Source: UBA2589 sp965223235
Lineage (GTDB): Bacteria; Gemmatimonadota; Gemmatimonadetes; Longimicrobiales; Gaopeijiaceae
Direction of reading: 5' to 3'
Assembly (NCBI GenBank): GCA_965223235.1
Contig: CBDCVV010000021.1
Coordinates: 124,001 to 188,000, forward strand
Length of the DNA stretch: 64,000 bases
Shown piece by piece: positions 32,621 through 40,420 of the stretch. Position 1 is the stretch's first letter. Every line of letters begins with the position of its first letter. The notes beneath the pieces are model-generated. The model did not search any database. It was not told the DNA's origin and worked only from the letters and a program-made list of their open reading frames with translations. Both the position numbers and the translations under genes were made by a program.

Positions 32621-34405
32621 TCACAACCTTCGAGGGGAGCGGACACTCCAGCGACCGGAGTATGCCTCCGTATCGAACGCCTCCCCGATCCCCTCCGTGA
32701 GGCGTGCGACCACGTCCTCACTCGTAGCGGCCGCGAGTGCTTTGCGCGCGGCCGCTCGCGCATCCTCGATACGAATATCTCGTATGACCTTCTTGATCTC
32801 GGCGAGCGAGGGCCACGCCATCGAGAGCGAGGTGATATCGAGCCCGAGGAGCAGGAACGCTCCCAAGGGGTTCGCGGCCATCTCGCCGCACACGCTGACC
32901 TCGATTCCAGCCGCCTTCCCCACTCTCGCCACCATGTGGAGTTGGCGGACGACCGCCGGATGAAACGGATTGTACAGCTTCGCAAGCCGTGCGTTGGTGC
33001 GGTCGACGGCGAGCGTGTACTGAACCAGGTCATTCGTGCCGATCGAGAAGAAGTCGCTGTAGCGCGCGAGTTCGGCCGCATCGAGGGCGGCGGCCGGGGT
33101 CTCGATCATCACACCGACCTGGTAGTCGGGGTTGTACGGAATGCCTGAGCGGGAGAGCCCGACCGCTTCCTCGGCCAAGAGCTCGCGTACCTGTCTGATC
33201 TCTTCCACGTCGTTCACGAGCGGGATCATGATCCGCACATCTCCGTGGGCCGTGGATCGCAACAGAGCCCGCAGTTGGGTCCGGAAGAGCGATGGCTTGT
33301 CCAAGCATACCCGGATCGCCCGCCATCCCAAGAAGGGGTTCTCTTCCTGGGGCATGTGAAGGAACACCGGGAACTTGTCGCCACCTAGGTCGAAGGTCCG
33401 AATGCATACGGCTTCGCCCGGGAACGCCTCCGCGGCAGTGCGGTAGGCGTCGTACTGCTCCTCTTCGTCGGGCATCGTATTTCGGCCAACCACCAAGAAC
33501 TCGGTTCGGAAGAGTCCGACGCCTTCCGCCCCATGCGCCCGCGCCTCCGCAGCCTCCCCGGGCAAGTCCAGGTTGACCAGAAGTGACACCCTTTCCCCGT
33601 CCAGCGTCGTCGGCTCCTGAGCCGCCACCACGGAGATCTCCTCCTCCCACGCCGTGATCCGCTCTTGTCGGGCATGGAAATTGACCCACTCCCGCTCCTC
33701 GGGCTCCAACACGAGTCGACCGACGCGCCCATCGAGGATCACGTCCTGCCCGTCGCGGACCCGACTCGAAGCATCCCCTAGTCCAACCACGGCCGGAATC
33801 GCGAGCGACCGGGCCAACATCGCCCAGTGAGCGGTACGCGTCCCCAAGTCGGTAGCGATCCCCCGGACGTGATCGAGATCGAGCTGGACGATGAGACTCG
33901 GGGTGAGATTCTGTGCTACGATGACGACACCCGACTCGAGCACTGCAAGATCGGTGGGGTCTTTCTTACCCAGGAGCCGATGGAGCACCCGGATCATCAT
34001 GTCTTCGAGGTCGTTTAATCGATCAAGGACCATTGGGTGGGAAGTGCGACTCCACATCGCCTTGAGCTCAAGCATCCGGAGCTCGAAGGCGCGCTCGGCG
34101 CTCAGTCGGTTCTCCCGCACGTAACGAAGTGTTCCGTCCACGACTTCGGGGTCGTCGAGCATCAGGATCTGCGGATCGAAGATGCGGGCCTCTACCGACC
34201 CGACCCTCGACTCTGTAGTCGACTTGGTCTCCCGGAGGCGAGCCTGTGCCCACTGCCTCGCCTCGTGGAATCGACGGACTTCGGATTCGATGACGTCGTC
34301 CCCGATCGACCTATGCGGGACCTCGGGCACTCCCCATTCCAGAATGAAGACCCGCCCGGCGACCATGCCCTCCGAAGCCGGGGATCCGGCGATCACGACA
34401 CTCAC
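32621..34405 (-). CDS. ptsI: PTS enzyme I (PEP-protein phosphotransferase)
   Basis: The product has 594 residues. It takes phosphate from PEP and gives it to HPr. The N-terminal HPr-binding and swivelling domain ends in the active His, but the motif reads DLGTRTAHWAMLARS near residue 192 in place of the usual GGRTSHTAIMAR; the His itself is kept. The C-terminal PEP-binding barrel is canonical: GVGLFRTEFL, FRTQLRALLRST, GVMIETPAAAL, FSIGTNDLVQYTLAVDR and the Cys region VSVCGEMAANP. The GTG start overlaps the HPr stop (GTGA). It is the last PTS gene of the hpf-hprK-EII-HPr-EI run. Confidence 0.94.
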   Translation of the reverse strand: MSVVIAGSPASEGMVAGRVFILEWGVPEVPHRSIGDDVIESEVRRFHEARQWAQARLRETKSTTESRVGSVEARIFDPQILMLDDPEVVDGTLRYVRENRLSAERAFELRMLELKAMWSRTSHPMVLDRLNDLEDMMIRVLHRLLGKKDPTDLAVLESGVVIVAQNLTPSLIVQLDLDHVRGIATDLGTRTAHWAMLARSLAIPAVVGLGDASSRVRDGQDVILDGRVGRLVLEPEEREWVNFHARQERITAWEEEISVVAAQEPTTLDGERVSLLVNLDLPGEAAEARAHGAEGVGLFRTEFLVVGRNTMPDEEEQYDAYRTAAEAFPGEAVCIRTFDLGGDKFPVFLHMPQEENPFLGWRAIRVCLDKPSLFRTQLRALLRSTAHGDVRIMIPLVNDVEEIRQVRELLAEEAVGLSRSGIPYNPDYQVGVMIETPAAALDAAELARYSDFFSIGTNDLVQYTLAVDRTNARLAKLYNPFHPAVVRQLHMVARVGKAAGIEVSVCGEMAANPLGAFLLLGLDITSLSMAWPSLAEIKKVIRDIRIEDARAAARKALAAATSEDVVARLTEGIGEAFDTEAYSGRWSVRSPRRL

Positions 34406-34695
34406 GCGATGCCACCCTGATCCCCAAAGCCGTCTTCGACGAGGGTCGCGAGGGCGTCCACCGCCGCATGTGCATCCGATCCAACCGCGCGGATCGTCAG
34501 CGCACTGCCCATCTCCGCCGCCAGCATGAGCACGCCCATAATGCTCTTCCCGTTGACCTCTAGCCCCTCTTTCTCGAGGCGGATATCCGCCGAAAAGGTC
34601 GCGGCGATCTTCACCAACTCAGCCGCGGGCCGAGCATGCATGCCGGCAGGGTTCACGATCACGACGGTTCGGTCGACAGTGGCTCCTTCAGTCAC
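34402..34695 (-). CDS. HPr phosphocarrier protein
   Basis: The product has 97 residues. The start GTG at 34695 overlaps the EIID stop as GTGA; the frame extends into EIID but not as protein. The active-site His20 lies in NPAGMHARPAAELV (equals His15 of classical HPr). The regulatory Ser51 lies in VNGKSIMGVLML (equals Ser46), the residue phosphorylated by HPr kinase. Both keep the same spacing as in Bacillus HPr, so the protein should serve both PTS transfer and kinase control. It is located between EIID and EI, which fits a self-contained system. Confidence 0.94.
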   Translation of the reverse strand: MTEGATVDRTVVIVNPAGMHARPAAELVKIAATFSADIRLEKEGLEVNGKSIMGVLMLAAEMGSALTIRAVGSDAHAAVDALATLVEDGFGDQGGIA

Positions 34696-35441
34696 GCGAA
34701 CATCCCCCAGGCCGCGATGGCCAACACGATGGTTACGACGACGACCGCAGCCGGACGCCAACTTCGGTGCCCGCCCGCAAAGCCCACCAGGAAGGCCCCT
34801 ACAACCAGCGAGGCCCACTCCGGGCCGGCCGCCCAGACTCCATTTGGAGCAGCGAGCCATAAGCCAAGGAGCATCCCGATGAGCACGAGAAGCGGGGATT
34901 GTAGCCGTCGAGTCCATCCCATGAGATTAGCTTCGGCCAGCTCGCTCCCGACATGGTGTCCACTGCGCAGTCCAGCTCGAAACGCCCACCCTCGGAGACC
35001 CACGTGTCCGAGGTTGAAGACCACGATATACGCGATCACCACCATCAGGACCGGCACGCCGACGACGAGCGCCGACAGGGCGGCCAGCGCCACCAGCGGT
35101 AGCCAGGTGACCCAAACCAACGCGTCACCCAGACTTCCCGAGGGTCCCCGTACCGCCACCTTGAATCGACGAATCGTGTCGGCTTCCGCTCCTTCGCCCT
35201 CCAGCTTGATCGATCCACCCAGCGCGATGCCACTCAGATACGGGTGGGCATTGAAGTGCTCGAGGTGGCGCCCCACAGCGACGGACAGATCTTCAGACGA
35301 AGTGTAGATGCGCCGGAGAGCCGGTAGCATCGCAAATGCGAAGCCGCACCCCAGCATGGTAGCGTGGTTCCAAGAGCCCTGAATAAGCAAAGAACGGGCG
35401 AACACAGCCCGAGCCGACTTCCGATCCACTGAGTCATTCAT
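34692..35441 (-). CDS. PTS mannose/fructose/sorbose-family EIID
   Basis: The product has 249 residues. ATG 35441 overlaps the EIIC stop (ATGA); the frame continues upstream for 16 codons but without reason to use it. The EIID family opening is present (RSLLIQGSWNHATMLGCGFA, FAMLPALRRIYTS, HLEHFNAHPYLSG), followed by the cytoplasmic region and three to four C-terminal hydrophobic helices (WVTWLPLVALAALSALVVGV, GHRSWRPAAVVVVTIVLAIA). EIID and EIIC together form the membrane channel. Mannose-family membrane subunits are normal in Firmicutes and enteric bacteria; outside them they are often missing, so their presence matters. Confidence 0.88.
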   Translation of the reverse strand: MNDSVDRKSARAVFARSLLIQGSWNHATMLGCGFAFAMLPALRRIYTSSEDLSVAVGRHLEHFNAHPYLSGIALGGSIKLEGEGAEADTIRRFKVAVRGPSGSLGDALVWVTWLPLVALAALSALVVGVPVLMVVIAYIVVFNLGHVGLRGWAFRAGLRSGHHVGSELAEANLMGWTRRLQSPLLVLIGMLLGLWLAAPNGVWAAGPEWASLVVGAFLVGFAGGHRSWRPAAVVVVTIVLAIAAWGMFA

Positions 35442-36091
35442 AAGAGCGTGGCTCCAACGAGCCCGCCGAACACCCCCAAGGCGAGCCACCCGAGCTGACG
35501 CTTCGTGCGACCCAGATCACGCGCCAAGACACCGGCCGAGACGGCACCACCCGCAAGAACGAGCGCCCAGGAGGCCCCGAGTTCGAGGGGCCACGACCGA
35601 ACGAGCACGGGGGCCATCCACTGCCCCAGTGCCGCACCGCTACCCGCGACGAGGGCGCCACGGAAGAAATCCACCGCGATGGCCCCCAAATGAAACCGGA
35701 CCACGTCCTTCGGCTCGCAGGGCCCTCTCGGGACCATCCTCTCATTCCGGCGGCGGATAAGCCACACCGACCATCCTCCAAGCTGACCCCACACTAGTCC
35801 GATCATGCAGGCGATAGGTAGAGCTCCAGCTCCATCCCCCGCGACCGCGGCCGCTGCTGCCGCAACGGTGGCGCTGGCGCCGTCAGGAAATCGAGCACCA
35901 CCCGTGGGGAACGAGACGATGAGGTACAGTTCGAGCAACGCACCGATCGCGGCCCCTGTCGGCGCATCGCCCAGGAGACCACCCACCACAGTGCCTACGA
36001 CGAGCGGCCGCGAGATCATGAACTGCCCCACAGACGTCCCGTCCAAGCCGAGGAGCCCACCAATCAACGCGACCGCGCTCCACTCAAGCAT
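35438..36091 (-). CDS. PTS mannose/fructose/sorbose-family EIIC
   Basis: The product has 217 residues, about 30-50 shorter than typical EIIC. Hydrophobic helices are spread through the chain. The family region is GGLLGLDGTSVGQFMISRP, then GDAPTGAAIGALLELYLIV and PIACMIGLVWGQLGGWSVWL. EIIC carries the sugar with EIID. ATG at 36091 lies inside the end of EIIB (8-nt overlap), and its own stop overlaps EIID. Substrate specificity cannot be read from sequence; mannose, glucose, fructose and N-acetylated sugars are all handled by this family. Reduced length raises the chance of an altered or regulatory role. Confidence 0.85.
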   Translation of the reverse strand: MLEWSAVALIGGLLGLDGTSVGQFMISRPLVVGTVVGGLLGDAPTGAAIGALLELYLIVSFPTGGARFPDGASATVAAAAAAVAGDGAGALPIACMIGLVWGQLGGWSVWLIRRRNERMVPRGPCEPKDVVRFHLGAIAVDFFRGALVAGSGAALGQWMAPVLVRSWPLELGASWALVLAGGAVSAGVLARDLGRTKRQLGWLALGVFGGLVGATLL

Positions 36092-36581
36092 CGAGACGCT
36101 CCAGCCGCGCCCTGAGCGATTCGGTCGACACCCTGGGCGAGTCTGGCAGCTCAGCCGCGTAGATGTCGACTCCCGCCTCGATCAGCGCGCGTAACGCCGC
36201 ACGGTCCGATGAACCGAGATGGACGTAGTGAACGAGCTCGATTCTGTCTTCGTGAGGGTGCACGCCACCGATGTTGACCTGGACCCCGGCCAAGACTCCG
36301 TCGCGCGCGAGGGCAGCCATCGATGACACGGCCCGTGTCAGAAGGATGGTTCGGCCGTCGTCCCCGCTCCACTCGGCGATCCGCCCCCGTGCATCATCCA
36401 CGGAGATGAAGTCTACAGACACATCCCCCGCCGCCAGCCGAAAGAGATCTTGCTCCCATCCGGGTGACGCGAGGTCATCGTCCGCGACGACGAAATGGTC
36501 GGGACGGAGTTCATGACCCCAGCCCACGGTCACCTGACCGTGGATGAGGCGTTCATCGACTCGGCAGAGGAGAATGGCCAC
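36084..36581 (-). CDS. PTS mannose/fructose/sorbose-family EIIB
   Basis: The product has 165 residues. GTG 36581, four bases after the EIIA stop, begins VAILLCRVDERLIHGQ, exactly where EIIB proteins start; an in-frame ATG 19 codons earlier overlaps EIIA and is less likely. The phosphorylated residue is His14 in VDERLIHGQVTVGW. Later family blocks are DHFVVADDDLASPGWEQDLF and GGVHPHEDRIELVHYVHL. It passes phosphate from EIIA to the incoming sugar. It is cytoplasmic and peripheral to EIIC/EIID. The length is normal. Confidence 0.92.
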   Translation of the reverse strand: MAILLCRVDERLIHGQVTVGWGHELRPDHFVVADDDLASPGWEQDLFRLAAGDVSVDFISVDDARGRIAEWSGDDGRTILLTRAVSSMAALARDGVLAGVQVNIGGVHPHEDRIELVHYVHLGSSDRAALRALIEAGVDIYAAELPDSPRVSTESLRARLERLDA

Positions 36582-36585
36582 GCGC

Positions 36586-36975
36586 CTAGAGAGGCACCCC
36601 GGGCTGGACAATGCCCGCTCGACCCCGCTCGATGACACGGGTCACCACTACGTCGATGGGCTCGTGGCATACGAAGACAAAGTCGAGGAGCATGGGCAAG
36701 TTCACGCCCGAGATCACGGCTCGCCGGACGTCGTCCCGGCAAGAACTCAGCGCCGCGAAGCCGCAACTCCCGCTCTGAAGATCCACGAAGACCACGGCTG
36801 CTCTTTCGCCGATGTGCGAGTCGAGCTCCTCGGCGAGCGAGGCCGGCGTCTTTCCCTCGTTCGAGATCGGGAGGAGACAATCGGCCGCATCGCCGGCAAT
36901 CTTCCTGACTGCATCCACCATTGCCGTAGCCATCGGGCCGTGAGCCACAACGACCCCGCAGAGCCCCTCACTCAT
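36586..36975 (-). CDS. PTS mannose-family EIIA
   Basis: The product has 129 residues. The fold opens SEGLCGVVVAHGPMATAM; the phospho-acceptor is His12 in VVVAHGPMA (equals His10 of ManX). The block VVFVDLQSGSCGFAALSSC corresponds to the conserved DLxGGSP region but departs from it (QSGSC). The family segment ISGVNLPMLLDFVF is good. It accepts phosphate from HPr and gives it to EIIB. The start lies 8 nt inside the 3-prime end of hprK, so kinase and EIIA are made together, an arrangement seen in proteobacteria where EIIA-Man regulates rather than transports. Confidence 0.92.
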   Translation of the reverse strand: MSEGLCGVVVAHGPMATAMVDAVRKIAGDAADCLLPISNEGKTPASLAEELDSHIGERAAVVFVDLQSGSCGFAALSSCRDDVRRAVISGVNLPMLLDFVFVCHEPIDVVVTRVIERGRAGIVQPGVPL

Positions 36976-37927
36976 AATCCTGCTCCAGGTACGCTCTCAG
37001 CTTGTCGGCAAAGTTCCGAGCCGAATGCACACCGCTGTACTTCAATAGGTGGTTCATCGCGACCACCTCGGAGATCACCGTGATGTTCTTCCCGGGATTG
37101 AGCGGCACGGTCACTCGAGGGATTGGCACCCCGAGCACGTCCTCTGTGTCCTCGTCCAACCCGGTCCGGGTATACGACCGTTCTTGGTTCCACATCTCGA
37201 GGTGTACGATGACCTCGATCCGCTTTTGTTGGCGGATGGCTCGCACGCCGAAGAGTGCGGGCACGTCGATAATCCCGATGCCACGGATCTCCATATGGTG
37301 CCCTTGCCGTTCATGTGCCCTCCCGATAAGGACTTCGGCTCCGTGGCGGCGCACCATCACTAGGTCATCGGCGACCAAACGGTGGCCGCGCTCGACGAGA
37401 TCCAAAACACACTCGCTCTTCCCGATACCGCTCTCGCCCACGAATAGCAGCCCGACGCCGTATACGCTCGCTAGAGATCCGTGGAGCTGCGTCGTGGGTG
37501 CCAGCGCTTGCTCCAAGAACGGCTTGGCGAGTTGATACACCTCTTTGGTGCTTCGCGGGGAGCGCAAAATGGGGACAGCGTGCCGAGTCGCTGCATCGAG
37601 AAAATAGCTCGGCACTTCCTGACCCTTCGATATGAAGACGGCCGGAACCTGGAGGGCGAAGAGTGCGTCGACCCGAGCCGTCGCCTCCTCTCCAGAGAGA
37701 GTGGCGAGATACGTCATCTCCGTCTCGCCGAAAACCCAGATTCTTCCAGCGGGGGCACGGGCCGTGTACCCGGCGAGTACCAGTCCCGGCGACGTGACAT
37801 CGGGATCCGAGGCGACACGGTCGAGTGGAACCGCCGGGTTGAGAAGCTCGAGTTCGAGCGACTCCCGCTTCGCCTCGACGATGGCTGCGATCGTGATCGT
37901 CCCGGTCTGCACCGCGTCAGAGTTCAC
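36968..37927 (-). CDS. hprK: HPr kinase/phosphorylase
   Basis: The product has 319 residues. It phosphorylates the regulatory Ser of HPr with ATP or pyrophosphate and removes it with Pi. The N-terminal domain (about 1-135) precedes the catalytic domain with the P-loop GESGIGKSECVLDL near 162. Next come HRLVADDLVMVRR (the Asp/His region), the family signature EIRGIGIIDVPALFGV, and the C-terminal NPGKNITVISEVVAMNHLLK. The size is standard. The start is GTG, 16 bp after hpf. HPr at 34402 carries the target Ser, so a full Ser-phosphorylation loop is encoded. In Firmicutes this drives catabolite control; here the downstream regulator is unknown. Confidence 0.95.
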   Translation of the reverse strand: MNSDAVQTGTITIAAIVEAKRESLELELLNPAVPLDRVASDPDVTSPGLVLAGYTARAPAGRIWVFGETEMTYLATLSGEEATARVDALFALQVPAVFISKGQEVPSYFLDAATRHAVPILRSPRSTKEVYQLAKPFLEQALAPTTQLHGSLASVYGVGLLFVGESGIGKSECVLDLVERGHRLVADDLVMVRRHGAEVLIGRAHERQGHHMEIRGIGIIDVPALFGVRAIRQQKRIEVIVHLEMWNQERSYTRTGLDEDTEDVLGVPIPRVTVPLNPGKNITVISEVVAMNHLLKYSGVHSARNFADKLRAYLEQDYE

Positions 37928-37943
37928 GCGCGGGACTCGGAGC

Positions 37944-38273
37944 TCATTCGGAGTCGACGCCCTCCGAGAGGGGTGGCGCCTGATGGTCTCGGCGGCGCTC
38001 GCGTCCGTCCTTAAGCTGCCTCCGTAGACGATCCATCATCTCGGAAAACGCACTCCGAAAGTCGTCGCTACGAGCCTTCGCAACCACATGAGGGGATCCG
38101 TCGATGTGGACGACGGCCTCGATGGTCTTCGTGTGGCCTTCGTCGACGCACGTCACCTCGGCTTGGGTGGCTCGTGACTCGTACTTCACTACAGCGCCCA
38201 CTCGTGACTCGATCCGCTGTCTCAGCCTCGGCGAGATTTCGCCGTGTCGCTCCGTGATCGTAACTCTCAACAC
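37944..38273 (-). CDS. hpf: Ribosome hibernation-promoting factor (short HPF/YfiA)
   Basis: The product has 109 residues. The start GTG 38273 has GGGAGG just upstream; the frame is open for 38 more codons without a site. The domain is S30AE: LRVTITERHGEISPRLRQRI, VVKYESRATQAEVTCVDEGH, IEAVVHIDGSPHVVAKARSD and FRSAFSEMMDRLRRQLKDGR. It inactivates or dimerises ribosomes in stationary phase. It is the short form, without the C-terminal dimerisation domain. In many bacteria hpf sits beside rpoN and ptsN; here it heads the run hpf-hprK-EIIA-B-C-D-HPr-EI, so starvation control of ribosomes and PTS are linked. Confidence 0.92.
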   Translation of the reverse strand: MLRVTITERHGEISPRLRQRIESRVGAVVKYESRATQAEVTCVDEGHTKTIEAVVHIDGSPHVVAKARSDDFRSAFSEMMDRLRRQLKDGRERRRDHQAPPLSEGVDSE

Positions 38274-38317
38274 CGTCCTCCCAGGGCAGCAGTCCACTTC
38301 ATGCCCACCGTCGAAAT

Positions 38318-39466
38318 CTACCCACGGTCCGTAGGGTCGACCACCCGCCGGATCACCACTTCGAAGCGGTTGGCTGCCTGCTCCCACGATAACTCTTCCG
38401 CGAACCGGCGCGCGTTTCGGCCCATCTCGCTCCGACGCTCAGGATCCTCGACCAGTGCGCGGATCGCGTTGGAAAGGGCGCCTACATCTCCGTGTGGTAC
38501 GAGGAGCCCAGTCGTACCGTCGATCACCGACTCACGAAGTCCTGGCGAGTTGCTGGCGATCGTCGGCGTCCCGCACGCACCGGCCTCGATATTCGAGATC
38601 CCCCAGCCTTCCTTGCTGGAGGCGAGCACGTGTATCCACGAGGTGCGGAGGTGGTCCAACTTCAGCTCGTCCGAGATGAAGCCGGTGAAGTCGACCTGAT
38701 CTGCGATCCCCCTCCTGATTGCGAGCCGCTTCAGTCCCTCGCTCTGGTCCCCCGCCCCTCCCACTACGAGTCGAACGCGAAGCCCTTCGTCCGCCAACCG
38801 CCCCACAGCCTCGAGGAGGAGGTCGACGCGCTTGTACTTCTTCAGCCGTCCGAGAAAGAGTAAAGTGGGCTCCACGGCCTTCGGGACAGACGGATCCGGG
38901 GAGTACCACGACACGTCGATGCCGTTGCGAATGACCTCGACTTGGTCGGGATCAACCCCCTTCGCAACCAACTCCCCTTTCGTGCCCTCAGAAACCGCAA
39001 CGATCGGGACGGAAGCGAACGCCTTCGCGATCGTCTGCTCGAGTGTCCACGTGACCGCGGCGACGGGGGGAGTCGCGGCCTGGAAGGCGGTCACACCGAA
39101 GAGGTGATGTACCAGTAGGATCACCGGCGTATCACTCCATCGCGGAGTATACAGAGGGACCTTGTTCAGGTCTTCCACGATCACGTCAAACGGCCGGCTA
39201 GCCAGCTCCCGCGAGTAGTATCGGGGTCCATGCCACGAAAAGGTGTACCGCCCCCCCACACGATGGACGTCGATCCCGTCGAGGCGGACCCTCGGTGCGC
39301 ACCCGCGCCATCCCGAAACCAGGGCCGTGACCTGATGCCCTCGCTCGGCTAGGCGACCGAACACGCTATGCAGATGCTCCTCAGCGCCACCGGCTTGAGG
39401 GTTCTCCCGGTCCAACCAGTTCACAACCAGGATGCGCAGCGGGCGGGAGCCGGCTCCGGGCGTCAT
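38318..39466 (-). CDS. GT4-family glycosyltransferase
   Basis: The product has 382 residues. ATG 39466 overlaps the nusB stop (ATGA). It has the GT-B fold: N-terminal half LRILVVNWLDRENPQAGGAE (with glycine-rich acceptor loop GGAEEHLHSV), and C-terminal donor half with FLGRLKKYKRVDLLLEAV, then SSKEGWGISNIEAGACGTP. The latter holds the two Glu of the EX7E motif. It transfers a sugar to an unknown acceptor, probably for cell-envelope glycan or glycolipid. It has no membrane segment. It sits at the end of the riboflavin-nusB run, an unusual place for a glycosyltransferase, and is followed by hpf after 44 bp. Confidence 0.9.
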   Translation of the reverse strand: MTPGAGSRPLRILVVNWLDRENPQAGGAEEHLHSVFGRLAERGHQVTALVSGWRGCAPRVRLDGIDVHRVGGRYTFSWHGPRYYSRELASRPFDVIVEDLNKVPLYTPRWSDTPVILLVHHLFGVTAFQAATPPVAAVTWTLEQTIAKAFASVPIVAVSEGTKGELVAKGVDPDQVEVIRNGIDVSWYSPDPSVPKAVEPTLLFLGRLKKYKRVDLLLEAVGRLADEGLRVRLVVGGAGDQSEGLKRLAIRRGIADQVDFTGFISDELKLDHLRTSWIHVLASSKEGWGISNIEAGACGTPTIASNSPGLRESVIDGTTGLLVPHGDVGALSNAIRALVEDPERRSEMGRNARRFAEELSWEQAANRFEVVIRRVVDPTDRG

Positions 39467-39939
39467 GACCCGTGCGAACTCGCCTTGAACAGCGCGTCTA
39501 GGACCCCGTTCACGAAACGAGCGGACTCGCCGCCCCCGTACGCGTCTGCGAGGCGGATCGCCTCCTGAATGGCTACCCGTGGAGGCACCGACGGGCGATG
39601 GAGAAGTTCGAGCGCCCCGATCCGCAACACCCCTCGGTCGATCGAGGAGAGTCGATCGAGCGTCCAATTGTCCAGGGCGGAGGCCAGAGCCACGTCCACA
39701 TCGTCGAGGTGGTCGTCCAAGAGCTGGGTGATCTCACGGACGTGCGGAAGTCGCGCCATGGCGACCTTTCGGTTGGCCACGGTATCGACGAAGACGTCCC
39801 GGAAGGAGCTCTTGCCCCCTTCGCTCTCCCACCGGTAGTGGATCTGCAGGGCCCATGCCCTAGAGCGAGCACGATCGATTCGTTCACGCGGAGTGAGCCG
39901 TTCGGACTCCTCCGGATCACCCCCAGCGATCTCAGGCAT
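39463..39939 (-). CDS. nusB: Transcription antitermination factor NusB
   Basis: The product has 158 residues. NusB with NusE (S10) binds boxA RNA in rRNA leaders. ATG 39939 lies 8 nt inside ribH. The helical fold is RSRAWALQIHYRWESEGGKS, then LDNWTLDRLSSIDRGVLRIG and PRVAIQEAIRLADAYGGGES, ending RFVNGVLDALFK, all characteristic. An N-terminal extension of about 20 polar residues (PEIAGGDPEESERLTPRERI) precedes the core. The placement after ribH is the classic ribH-nusB order found in many bacteria. Confidence 0.94.
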   Translation of the reverse strand: MPEIAGGDPEESERLTPRERIDRARSRAWALQIHYRWESEGGKSSFRDVFVDTVANRKVAMARLPHVREITQLLDDHLDDVDVALASALDNWTLDRLSSIDRGVLRIGALELLHRPSVPPRVAIQEAIRLADAYGGGESARFVNGVLDALFKASSHGS

Positions 39940-40420
39940 CGAGGGCCCTGAGCGCGTGGACCATCTCGAGCACGGCGATCGCCGCCTCGTACCCCTTGTT
40001 GTCCTTCCCGACCCCGGCCCGGGCTTTGGCCTGCTCCACGGTGTCCGTCGTGAGCACACCAAACGCTACAGGCACGGACGTCGCCCTCGCGACCGCACCG
40101 AGGCCGGCGGAGGCCTCCTGGCACACAAACTCGAAGTGGGGGGTCTCGCCTCGGATCACGCACCCGAGCGCGATGATCGCATCGAACTTCCCTGACGTGG
40201 CAGCTCGCTGCGCAGCCTGGGGGAGTTCCCACGCACCCGGGACCCGGACGGAAACGATATCCGCGTCGGCCGCCCCGTGCTCGGAGAGTGCCTCCATAGC
40301 TCCTCGCAACAAGCTGTCGGTGATCTCAGGATTAAAACGAGCGGCCAGGACCGCGACACGCACGCCCGAAGCATCGACCTGGCCTCGGCGCTCGTCGACG
40401 GGTGACCCGTGAGATGTCAT
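39932..40420 (-). CDS. ribH: 6,7-dimethyl-8-ribityllumazine synthase
   Basis: The product has 162 residues. It condenses the ribityl-pyrimidine with dihydroxybutanone phosphate to lumazine, the precursor of riboflavin. ATG 40420 overlaps the ribBA stop (ATGA). Family blocks are RVAVLAARFNPEITDSLLRG, VRVPGAWELPQAAQRAA, DAIIALGCVIRGETPHFEFV and the catalytic His region FGVLTTDTVEQAKARAG. The N-terminal 20 residues are a polar extension. It assembles into the 5- to 60-mer capsid typical of the family. It is coupled to nusB by an 8-nt overlap. Confidence 0.95.
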   Translation of the reverse strand: MTSHGSPVDERRGQVDASGVRVAVLAARFNPEITDSLLRGAMEALSEHGAADADIVSVRVPGAWELPQAAQRAATSGKFDAIIALGCVIRGETPHFEFVCQEASAGLGAVARATSVPVAFGVLTTDTVEQAKARAGVGKDNKGYEAAIAVLEMVHALRALDA

